Source: Ochromonas danica
Taxonomy: Eukaryota; Sar; Chrysophyceae; Chromulinales; Chromulinaceae
Direction of reading: 5' to 3'
DNA: 64,000 bases
NCBI GenBank assembly: GCA_015146655.1
Contig: VKHL01000098.1
Location: forward strand, 1 to 64,000
The first letter of the stretch is position 1, and each line of letters starts with the position of its first letter. The notes beneath the pieces were generated by a model. That model had not been told where the DNA came from and made no database searches. It worked only from the letters and a program-made list of their open reading frames with translations. The translations under genes were made by a program, and so were the position numbers. Positions 30,577-39,427 of the stretch are shown piece after piece.

Positions 30577-31091
30577 CTTCGTGCAGTGTTCTTCTGAATT
30601 ATGTTTCATTCATGGTCAGTGCTACTGTGTTGCTCCGTGCCTGATCGCTAAAAAGATTCGCCGAGTTCTTTGTTTTGACAGCATCGAGAGATTTCTAATG
30701 AGATGGGAGTGCCGTTGAATCGTGGTGATAGGTGATCAACTCAATTACACGTTAACAACTAATGAGGTAATGAGGCAAGGGCTTGCTCTTTGGTGCAAGC
30801 TAGATTTGTCTTCATCCAAGACCTCGACACAACATTGATATTAATACGTGTGAAGGATGCTGGGCAACGGGCCATGGTAAGTAGACAACTCTCTATAACC
30901 CATGGCAATGCGACAGCTAGAGAACACGACCTTTCTTCGATCTAATCTATCCTCATCCCGAACTTGGCTTAGTCTAGGCGATCCGTCTCGAAATTGGAAG
31001 AGGCAAAGACCTTCTCCAAGTCAGAATAGCCTTGACTTCTACAGTACGTGACGTACCTTGGACCCGAACCCACCGAGATGATGATGATACA

Positions 31092-31178
31092 TCGTACCTT
31101 TCAGGCGGTTCTTTCTCCATTACTTTGTGGTGGTTTGTAGTAATCGTAGGGATTAGTAATCATTAAAAAGTTAAGCTC
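31092..31178. repeat. direct repeat, copy B
   Basis: This is the second copy of the ~88-bp sequence, in the same orientation. It lies about 350 bp upstream of the AtpC start codon. Confidence 0.85.
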
Positions 31179-31533
31179 TTCTCATGTTGTGTTGGGAATG
31201 ATGTTCTCTCTCCAAGGAGATCGAGATGGTGACAACAAACTCCATTGCAATTGCGTGGTGGATTTTCTCTGACGTCTGTGGGTTGAAAACAAGAAGAGAT
31301 TTCTCCCAGGGATAACTTCCCAGTTGACAATGGCAGATACCCGCTCGCATGCCACAGCAGCAGCACTGACGAAGTTGGTCAGTGGCCTCTCATCCCATCC
31401 TGCTCCCGGTCTTTGCCTTGTCTTTGCAAGAAGAGCGCTCTCACCAACCCGATCTATCTATTTTCCCTGCACTCTTTTTTTTCCTTGGTTGGAAGACCCA
31501 ATAATTTTATTCTAGTCCATTAGAGTGATCAGT

Positions 31534-32662
31534 ATGAAAGCAGTGGTTCTTTTCCTTGCCGTCTTGGTTGCAATCTTGAATGTTGCCTTTGGATTTGCTC
31601 CAGTTTCCTCTGTATCTAGAACATCTAGTCGTGCCTCCACAATTGTCATGGATGGCAAAACCCGTGAACTGCGTGATAGAATCAAGAGCGTGAAGAATAC
31701 CCGTCGTATCACTGAGGCCATGCGTCTTGTTGCAGCTGCTCGTGTTCGTCGTGCTCAAGAAGCAGTTTTGCAGACAAGACCATTCATTGCCACTTTACAG
31801 AAGGTATTCATCTACTTTGAATTTTTGATTTCCCTGGAGAATGCTCATCATGTCTCTGCGGTGTGCGAAGTCATACCGTGTTGTCTTGGATGCTTGCACT
31901 GAAGAAGACTTGGAGTTGCCTATCCTCGAAGTTCGTGATGTGAAGAAGGTTTCTTTGGTTCTTGTTACTGGTGATCGAGGTCTCTGTGGATCTTTCAATT
32001 CTGCCGTTATCAAGGCTGCCACCCGTCGTATCACCAAACTGCAGGAGCAGGGTATCGATGTCCAGCTGATCTTGGTTGGTCGTAAGGGAGAACAATGGTT
32101 TGGACGTCGTAAGGTCCCAATTAGTGGCACCTTTGTGCTTGGTAGCTCTCCTAACCCCGAGGTCTGCACTAACCTCGCCAATTTCCTGATCGCACAGTTC
32201 CTAACTAAGGAAATCGATGCAGCTGAGATCATCTACACCCGCTTCAACAACTTAATCAGTTGCGAACCTAGCATTCGTACTCTCTTACCTTTGTCTGTAA
32301 CTGGCATTGAGAGTGAAGATGATGAAATCTTCAAGCTAACTACTGCAGATGGTAAAATGGTGGTCAAGAGAACTAGTGAAGAAAAGAAGCCTGAGTATTT
32401 CCCTGATTATATCTTCGAAGATGAGCCTGCAAAGATTCTCAACACTTTGCTCACTCTATTCTTTGGTGGAAATATTCTGCGCTGCTTGCAGGAGTCCGTC
32501 GCCTCTGAGTTGGCATCCCGAATGACTGCTATGCAGTCCGCCTCAAACAATGCCCAGAAGATTACCACCGTTTTGGGCCAAATTTATAACCGTGCTCGTC
32601 AAGCATCTGTTACTCAGGAAATGTTGGAGATTGTTGCCGGAGCAAGCACTGTGGATGCCTAA
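31534..32662 (+). CDS. atpC: plastid ATP synthase gamma subunit
   Basis: Exons 31534-31803 and 31871-32662 (67-bp intron) give 353 residues. Gamma is the rotor shaft of CF1. The leader is a signal peptide ([18 protein letters not shown]) followed by FAPVSS, the aromatic +1 motif of plastid targeting in complex red-lineage plastids. The mature part starts near [19 protein letters not shown]. It continues with [28 protein letters not shown] and [16 protein letters not shown], and ends in the classic [19 protein letters not shown]. At the position of the land-plant redox loop with two Cys the sequence is [16 protein letters not shown]. The disulfide pair is therefore absent, and thiol control of the enzyme is not expected. 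The splice was placed so that the protein aligns without gaps to other plastid gamma chains. Confidence 0.95.
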
Positions 32663-33312
32663 GTAATTGCACAGAGACGTAAACTAACTCGACATAAACG
32701 CAATCGTCGTGACTGTCTGTATAAATACTCAATCTAACAATATAAGTAAGATCATCAGTTAGGCGTGCCTTTAGGATAGTCTGTGTGATTACTAAGAGCT
32801 AACTTGACTGAGTGCTTCAGCAGCTGTCTGAAGATGTCATCAATGAGGGACTTTTTTTTCAGTTTTCCACCGTATCTTTTGAAGAATTCAGTTCCTTGTC
32901 TAGAGAGAACACACAATTAGCAAAAATGGAAGATCGCCTAATCCAACTTTATAATCAAATTCGTTGTTGCGTCCTCTTGCTGTAGGGGGTCAGACTCTAC
33001 AGAGTACCCAGTAGACTGAACAAAGTGCCAATCTTACTTCTTTCCTTCAAACGTCGACCTGTCAACTCGGAACTTACAAACACGATCGTGCATCGAGAGT
33101 GTTAGAAGTTACAAAGTGTACGGCAATGACACAATAATTTAGACCAATGCGCGGTAGTTGGCGATCACAATAAGATTATCAAAAGAAGCTGGGAAGAGTT
33201 CATTCCAGCTATTCGCTTTGCTATTTACACGAAAGAAACGATTACTGTTTCATCTCTTGATAAAGAGCGAATCCCCGGGAGAAGATGCAAGTTGAGCATG
33301 ATAGTAACTTCT
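32663..33312. other. convergent 3' flanks, no gene seen
   Basis: This region lies between the AtpC stop and the stop of the nuclear-type hypothetical gene. It has a T8 run near 32853 and is otherwise featureless. No RNA gene was recognised. Confidence 0.45.
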
Positions 33313-33717
33313 TCATTGCTCTAGTTCTTTGCGATGTGCAAGTGTCTTTTCCTCAGTTATCGATACAGCACTTTTATCGAGCTCATCTGTAACAGTGGAT
33401 TCAACCTTTTCCGAAGATAGTTCTATTGGAGGAGTTGGATGTGAAGGAGAAAAGGAACGAGAAGGACTTAGCTTCGATCCATTCGCATCCTCGGAAACGC
33501 TGCTGCACTCAAGATCATTACTCGGAGAGCTAACGTTTGATGTATGAGCGGGAGTTTCAACGCGAGGTCTTTTGTTCTCCTCGTCTTCCTCGTCGAGCTG
33601 AATGGTTGTCATGTGGTGCTGCACTGAGAACTCCTGCAATAACATGCATTCTTCAGAATTTGGTTTCAAGGCATTACGTCGCGTTCGCTTGCGACTAATT
33701 TGATTATCTGATGTCAT
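33313..33717 (-). CDS. small hypothetical protein, nuclear-type
   Basis: The frame encodes 134 residues from MTSDNQ. A longer in-frame start at 33852 would add 45 residues of uncertain value. A basic cluster RKRTRRNALK near the start and KRPR in the middle look like nuclear localisation signals. The second half is Ser/Pro/Glu-rich and likely disordered. No family was recognised. It is head-to-head with the globin gene, 271 bp apart. Confidence 0.5.
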   Translation of the reverse strand: MTSDNQISRKRTRRNALKPNSEECMLLQEFSVQHHMTTIQLDEEDEENKRPRVETPAHTSNVSSPSNDLECSSVSEDANGSKLSPSRSFSPSHPTPPIELSSEKVESTVTDELDKSAVSITEEKTLAHRKELEQ

Positions 33718-33988
33718 GGTATGGTCGATACTGTGCAAGAAATAATATCGAGCAGGAGCATGACTGCCAAAAGCACCTTTTGCTTGCTGTTGCGTGGGAA
33801 TCCACAGGAAGGAAAATCCCGAAATCCCGAAATCTGTGAAAGCGTGGGGCATGCGTGCGTCACCATAGACCTTCGCTTCGTCTGCCTTCGATTCAACAAC
33901 GAACCAACAGTCAGTCCTCCCAGAAGAATAGCTGTCATTAATACTTCACTCCATCTGTCCATTAACTATTAAAGAATCCGTCATCGTC

Positions 33989-34808
33989 ATGGGAGGCTCG
34001 CCATCTGTTACAGCTTGTCCAAGTATGGAAGGGAAGGGTCTTAACGTCGTGCCATCCACAGCAGCCAGCGTGCAAAAAGATTCCTTTGACCAGATCTTCG
34101 CCTTTCTCACACCCATCTATTACACCACTGAACCCTTGCTAGACTTTGAGAAAGAAGTGGTCATCAAGACATGGAAGGAAATCATCAATGCTCGTGCTGC
34201 AGAGTTTTGGAGAATCAAGAAGGAGAATGCCGATATCCCCTGCAAGACTCCCATTCAATACTTTGGCAACCAGTTCTTTATTCGACTCCTCGAAGTCAAT
34301 CCCACTTGCAAGGGAATGTTCACTGGAGGCACCATGTCGAGAGGGGAAACCTTCGTGAAGATGATCTCTTTCATAGTGGACAAGCTGGAGGACGATGATC
34401 GTCTGGCAAGGACATTGGAGACTCTAGTGAACTCTCATTGTCGCATGGGAGTGAAGGCAGTGGAATGTAAGTGGACTACATGGTATTTGCTTTATTCTGT
34501 TCACGAGCATGGATGTTGACTTTGTGTTGATTGTGTGTCATACAGTTAGTGTATTCGGGGATGTATTGTTCTTCACTCTGAAGAAAGTGCTTGGACCAGA
34601 ATACACTCCCATCGCCCATGGAGGTTGGGTGAAGGTCTATTCAAAGCTTCTGACAATCATGTTGCCAAGGGTGATCGCCATCGAGTACAAGCAAAGAGAT
34701 CATATTGTGAAGGTGTCTCATGAGCGCCAAGATGTTGTTTTGGGCAAAGCAAAGGGCCACGAAGGAGAGGAAGACAAACGCCCAGGTTGTCCAGTGGAGC
34801 TGGAATGA
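33989..34808 (+). CDS. globin
   Basis: Exons 33989-34466 and 34546-34808 (79-bp intron) give 246 residues. The join completes a Phe codon in AVE|FSVFGDVLFF. The core matches eukaryotic-type 3-on-3 globins: VVIKTWKEIINA in helix A, FFIRLLEVNPTCKGMF at the C-D corner, then VNSHCRMGVKAVEF with the expected proximal His. These are followed by LKKVLGPEYTP, the Trp of HGGWVKVYSKLL and a final helix. Flanking extensions of about 55 residues before and 50 after the core are polar. Starting MGGSPS, it might be N-myristoylated as some algal and invertebrate globins are, an inference from sequence only. Ligand and role (oxygen, NO) are unknown. Confidence 0.85.
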
Positions 34809-35248
34809 AAGTGGCATTTCTTGTTGTTTTTGTTGTTTTTGTAGTTGTAGAAGATCTTTACCACTTCTATTACATGATTGTTCATAAAGAACAATTTTAT
34901 TCTAGCTTATTCTATTTGTTCAGTATTATATTTTGCTGAACGATTTTCTGTTACCGTCACGTTTTTAATGAGTAAACAAGTTATAGTTCGCTTTTGCTTA
35001 TCTTGTAAACCTAACTTGTTAATGAGTTTCTGTTTCTTGAGATTGTGGAAAGTGGAGAGGCGGTTGTTTACGGGAATGATTGGTTTTAATCAAACTACTC
35101 ACAGCAATTAGCTAGCGCACTAGGCTACTGCTTTTCTAGTTCTACAATGTAATACATTAAGGGGGAAAATTTAGAAATGGAATGATAATTGCACTGCACA
35201 GCCCGTTGTTGCCGCCCGCTATGCTTGCTATAGCTTCACTGTCGCTCT
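34809..35248. other. 3' flanks, no gene seen
   Basis: This region lies downstream of the globin gene and of the small minus-strand gene. The 24 bp at 34847-34870 begin GTAGAAGATC and end ACTTCTAT, like the two ends of the introner-like element joined together, but the match is too short to call. Confidence 0.45.
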
Positions 35249-35649
35249 TCATCTTCTTCGCTGGTCGTGTGCTGCTTGTTTCGATGGGCAAATAGGGATC
35301 ATATTCGGATCTTCACTGCGCACCTGCTTGTCGGTGTCAGCAATGACATCTTCGGCATCATAATCAGATTCGTTGATGACCTCGATATGTATCCCAAAGA
35401 CTGAAGTTGAACCTCGAAGACACACTCCTAATATAATGGCTTAGTAGAAGATCACCTTTAATTGGCTATCAGAGTTTCCAATTAAATGCTATGGCTAGCA
35501 GGGATGGTAACTTAACTACAACTAACCCGGTTTAGGGGCTCACACCATCCTTCTACAGTACTGGCTTCCTTGCCACACAAAACTCTTGTGGGATGAGAGA
35601 CAGGAGGCAAGTCAACTTTGGCCACTTTGTCCAGTAAAGAACTCACCAT
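35249..35649 (-). CDS. small hypothetical protein interrupted by an introner-like intron
   Basis: Exons 35649-35562 and 35439-35249 give 92 residues; the 122-bp intron is almost exactly the repeat element at 35443-35561. The donor reads GCCA|GTACTG and the acceptor CTAAG|CCATT. The join GKEA|TIILGVCLRG is in phase, and both exons show protein-like composition (VAKVDLPPVSHPTRVLCG; SVFGIHIEVINESDYDAEDV). Removing the element plus one copy of its AAGCCA duplication also leaves an open frame, as expected if the intron arose by insertion. The N-terminus is uncertain: a further upstream exon encoding SVNFYQKCQRR may join through a GT-AG intron ending at about 35655. No family was recognised. Confidence 0.55.
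35443..35561 (-). mobile_element. introner-like short element, copy 2 (functions as an intron)
   Basis: This 119-bp element has GTAGAAG near one end and CTTCTAC near the other. TGGCTT stands on both sides (35437-35442 and 35562-35567) as a likely target duplication. It shares GTAGAAGATCACCTTTAATTGG-like, CAGAGTTTCCAATTAAAT and CCCGGTTTAGGG blocks with copy 1. Read on the minus strand it supplies a GT donor just inside its first end. The AG acceptor comes from the target duplication (AAGCCA), a pattern described for introners that borrow one splice site from the target. Confidence 0.75.
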
Positions 35650-36058
35650 CCGCCTGGATAAACAAGGCCCAATCATTATCCAGAAAAAAACTTGTACAGC
35701 TTAAGAGGAATACGATTGTCGCTGTTGTACATTCACCTCTGACATTTCTGGTAAAAGTTGACTGAAGCCTATAGTCCTCCAAAAACAGGTGTAGTGAATC
35801 AATCAAAATAATAGCTTTTCATGAAATGCCTGATTTGGAGAAGGAAATTGCTGATTCAGATTTGAAAGATAGAATTGTTTTGATATTTTGGTGAGTGCTC
35901 AAAGTGTTTGTGGTATTTTCGGTGTTTCCGCCACTTGTATGAGTTACAACTCGGAATATTCAAGTATCATGGATCAACAATCTCTCTCACCGAAAATTAA
36001 GAGAAGAGAAAAGAAGAGAAAAGAAGAGAAGATAATAAGTAGAGACAAAGCATTTTTC
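35650..36058. promoter_or_regulatory. divergent upstream region, small gene / surface protein
   Basis: This AT-rich head-to-head spacer may contain an extra 5' exon of the small minus-strand gene (about 35740-35775). AAGAGAAGAGA purine tracts lie just before the surface-protein start. Confidence 0.4.
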
Positions 36059-38664
36059 ATGTTAACACGCTTATATTTGACTCTTTTTTTGTTCTTCCTT
36101 GTCTTTGTGTTGGAAGTGAAAGCTATCTGCTCGGAAGAAATTTCCTCGAAGGACAGGGAGGAAGCGCACAGCAGGAGGGAGACTACAGCGAACTTCCCCA
36201 CCTTTCAGAACTTGCAGGGCTTCGCTCAGTTGAACACTAGTCAAGCCAGGAGAAATGACGGTGAGCTGTATTATGTGGTACCAAATTCTGCTTTCTATCT
36301 AATATTCTGCTTTTCATCTTTTTATTTTCCCGTCTTGTATGAGAAGTGCACAATAGTGATCGATCAGACCACCCTTTGCGGGATTCCATCTCGACTGACT
36401 CGTCCTATTTCTATATTTGCCCATATTACTATGCAAGTCAGACATTCAGTGCTTCTTCGGACAGCACACCAAAGTGCATGTTCTACATGAATGGAGGCAC
36501 CCGGGTGACGGTGACTAGTTGCGGCGAAAGTGGATCTGGAGGATATTGCTCAGGAGATCAGTATCTTCGTCTCACGGATGCTTATGGTAACCAGCTGGCT
36601 TCAAGTGACAATGCATGTGGATATTGCTCCCGTTTAGAATACACTTCTTGGTGGGGAAGCCCAGCGTCATTGTTCTATATTTGGCAAGGCTGTTATTCGC
36701 GCTATTCTTGTAGCGGCGTGGTGGCCGTTATTTCAAGCAACATTCTTCCAAACACCATTTCGAGCAGCTCGCCCACTGCTGCTCCAACCGCAGTTCCAAT
36801 AAGCCGCACGTCGTCTACATACTACGGCTATACTGGTAACTACTACTATTACTATTGCGGTTATTACTCTGCTAGTAATACCAACTCAGCTACTGGTTAT
36901 GATACCACACCACAGTGCTATGTATCTGTGTGTGGCGGCTACACCATTTCATTGGGGAGCTGCTCGAGCTATTCGTATGGTTATATTTCTTCATACTGTT
37001 CTGGCAACCAGGTGTTGAGGTTGNNNNNNNNNNTTTCATTGGGGAGCTGCTCGAGCTATTCGTATGGTTATATTTCTTCATACTGTTCTGGCAACCAGGT
37101 GTTGAGGTTGCTGGATAGCTATGGTAACGAAGTAGCTAGAAGTACTACAACATGTGGTGGCTGTGCAGAGTTGACCTATACAGTTCCCTCTTACTCATCT
37201 TGTCAGACATACAGTATCTGGGAAGGTTGTTATTCCTGGGGTAGTTGTGGTGGTCAAGTGGGCATTCATTTGTACATGACAACAACGTCTCCAACGATAG
37301 CTCCGAGTCGAAAGCCAAGCATTGCTCCAACCGCAGTTCCAATAAGCCGCACGTCGTCTACATACTACGGCTATACTGGTAACTACTACTATTACTATTG
37401 CGGTTATTACTCTGCTAGTAATACCAACTCAGCTACTGGTTATGATACCACACCACAGTGCTATGTATCTGTGTGTGGCGGCTACACCATTTCATTGGGG
37501 AGCTGCTCGAGCTATTCGTATGGTTATATTTCTTCATACTGTTCTGGCAACCAGGTGTTGAGGTTGCTGGATAGCTATGGTAACGAAGTAGCTAGAAGTA
37601 CTACAACATGTGGTGGCTGTGCAGAGTTGACCTATACAGTTCCCTCTTACTCATCTTGTCAGACATACAGTATCTGGGAAGGTTGTTATTCCTGGGGTAG
37701 TTGTGGTGGTCAAGTGGGCATTCATTTGTACATGACAACAACGCCTCCTACGCTTGCCCCTTCCCCTTCGCCTTCCCCTCGGCCTTCTCGTCGCTTTACC
37801 AGATCTCCAACTATGGCGCCTAGTGCTGATGCTCTTACCACATTTATATTTACACTGAGTGTTTCTGTCCAAGATGGCTATTCTCGTTCGGATGATTTGG
37901 CACAATCAATCTGGGTTCAATCCTTGGCAGACGTGTTGATGATACCGCCAAGGGAGGTTGCTTTCATTTCCATTTCGACTTTTGACTCCACCAGTGACAG
38001 AGCAGATGCAATACGTTTGGAAGATAGCAACACCGTGGTAACGTTGCAAGTGAACATGATGCTGTCTGACTTGTCTCTTCCCTATGGAGCAACGCTAGAT
38101 GATGCCTTGGACGAGGTGAACAGTGACATCAGTTGGCTGGAGAGTTCCAGCGGTCTTCAGAGCCTTCAGAGCACATTGATCAGTGTGGCGAATGGCTTGG
38201 GAGACTCTAGCTTCAGTGCGAACGTGACAGATTTGCAATGCAGCACAGTGGTGATAAGCACTCTAGTGGATGGAAATGATGAGGATGGCGATGGAGGGTC
38301 TGCCGGAGTCGTGTTCTATGTGCTGGTGGTGCTTGTTCCCATCGTTGGTGTTTCTGTGTTGTGTGCTGTGTGTTGGTGGTTGGGGAGCAAATGTAGTAAT
38401 GGAAGCTCATCACCTCCAGTTGTTGTGGTGGACCAGCAGCAAGATGTTTCGTCTCAAGCTGCAGCAGGCAGCAACAATAACAACAACGAAAACATTGAGC
38501 AGAACATGGCGAGAGATTTGGAATCAGCTCCAGTTCTGGCGTTGGAGCTCGTCACAATACAGCCTGGCGCTGAAGGAAACCTGTCAACGGGAGAGATGGT
38601 TCACGCTATTCCTATTAATATCTTACCTAATCACAAGCTCCCCTCTGCACCTCCTTTACATTAG
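36059..38664 (+). CDS. secreted/type I membrane protein with tandem Cys-Tyr-Ser-rich modules
   Basis: Exons 36059-36260 and 36347-38664 join in phase. The product starts with a clear signal peptide (LYLTLFLFFLVFVLEVKA). Three extracellular modules of about 150 residues follow, the first diverged, the second and third identical. Each has a Tyr-rich start (YTGNYYYYYCGYY), paired Cys (CYVSVCGGYTISLGSCSS) and CGGCAELTYT…CQTYSIWEGCYSWGSCGGQVG. A Pro-rich hinge, a β-rich domain and a single transmembrane helix (VVFYVLVVLVPIVGVSVLCAVCWWL) come next, then a polar cytosolic tail. The layout suggests a cell-surface receptor or adhesin; the family is not recognised. Module 2 as printed carries a 10-N gap and a 77-bp duplicated flank, which add 29 false residues while keeping the frame. 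Confidence 0.75.
36781..37739 (+). repeat. recent tandem duplication of a 456-bp coding module
   Basis: From GCTCCAACCGCAGTTCC (36781 and 37324) through GTACATGACAACAACG the two modules appear identical at nucleotide level, apart from the gap artefact. No silent differences were seen, so the duplication is recent or kept uniform by gene conversion. Confidence 0.85.
37024..37033. other. assembly gap (10 N) with duplicated flanks
   Basis: The 77 bases before the gap (36947-37023) are identical to the 77 bases after it (37034-37110). Two overlapping contig ends were therefore placed side by side instead of being merged. With one copy and the Ns removed, module 2 equals module 3 and the tandem period becomes 456 bp. 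Confidence 0.95.
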
Positions 38665-39427
38665 TTGTTTTGCAGCTATAAAGTACTCGCGATCGCTGAC
38701 GTCTATGCTTCTTCTTGGACGCTATTGTTGGTTCGCGTTTGTTTTTGACCTTCACATTTTTATATACTAGTACTTTATCATAATTGGCGTATGAAGTTTT
38801 GTAGCTCAGATTTGTTAGCCTTGTTTTAAAGCAAGAAACAGATTTTGAGTTGTCTTCATTAATAAAATGGACCACAAGTTGAAGTCTGATATCTAGATAT
38901 TGACCATTTGAGAGAAGGCGCAAGTTGTGTGCATGACTTCCTAGCCTACTTCAGCAAAGTCTCGCCTTTTCCGTATCTTTCTCCACAAAACTCAAAGCAC
39001 TTGCCAAAACAAATGATAGATGTTAACAGCAGTAAGTTTAGGTCTTGCTTGATGGCGATTGGGCCGCTAATTGCTCTGTTTCGTTTTTCAGCTCCGGTGA
39101 TGGACATTTCAAGATATTTGTAGATATTCCCCATGGCATGCACCTCCTAGTTTAGCCGATAGATTATCAACCATAAGATAACATCTCCACATGTAAAATG
39201 TTTTAAATGATCAGTGTCACCACATTCCAAAATTCAGATTTGTTTCAGTTATAACTCGAATATACAGGTTTCGTGGATCACCAATCCATAGAAACACCCA
39301 AAAAACATGATTTCGTTTTGCGAGTTTGCTGATGGGAAAAATTGGATTTAAAAGCGATTTTCACGACTTTATTTGGTGTTCCAACAACATAATCGGTCGA
39401 GAGACATTTTCGGTCCAGAGCTATGAG
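38665..39427. other. intergenic, no gene seen
   Basis: This is the AT-rich spacer between the surface protein and the transporter, both on the plus strand. No open frame has convincing composition. An in-frame ATG at about 39332 could lengthen the transporter by 32 residues. Confidence 0.45.

Larger units (their letters stand above)
30210..31533. other. 1.3-kb intergenic region with a pair of ~88-bp direct repeats
   Basis: No protein gene was found. Two near-identical direct repeats lie about 600 bp apart (30489-30576 and 31092-31178). The end of the region is the upstream part of plastid AtpC, with GGGATAACTTCCC at about 31310. No tRNA or snRNA consensus was found. Confidence 0.5.

Noticed and set aside
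31060-31085. tRNA T-arm-like GGGTTCGGGTCC on the minus strand
   Set aside because: The sequences either side cannot form the T stem, and no D arm or anticodon arm is found at the right distance.
33718-33852. Longer N-terminus for the small nuclear-type protein
   Set aside because: The added 45 residues change composition abruptly, and the upstream start would shorten the promoter shared with the globin gene. The internal ATG is preferred.
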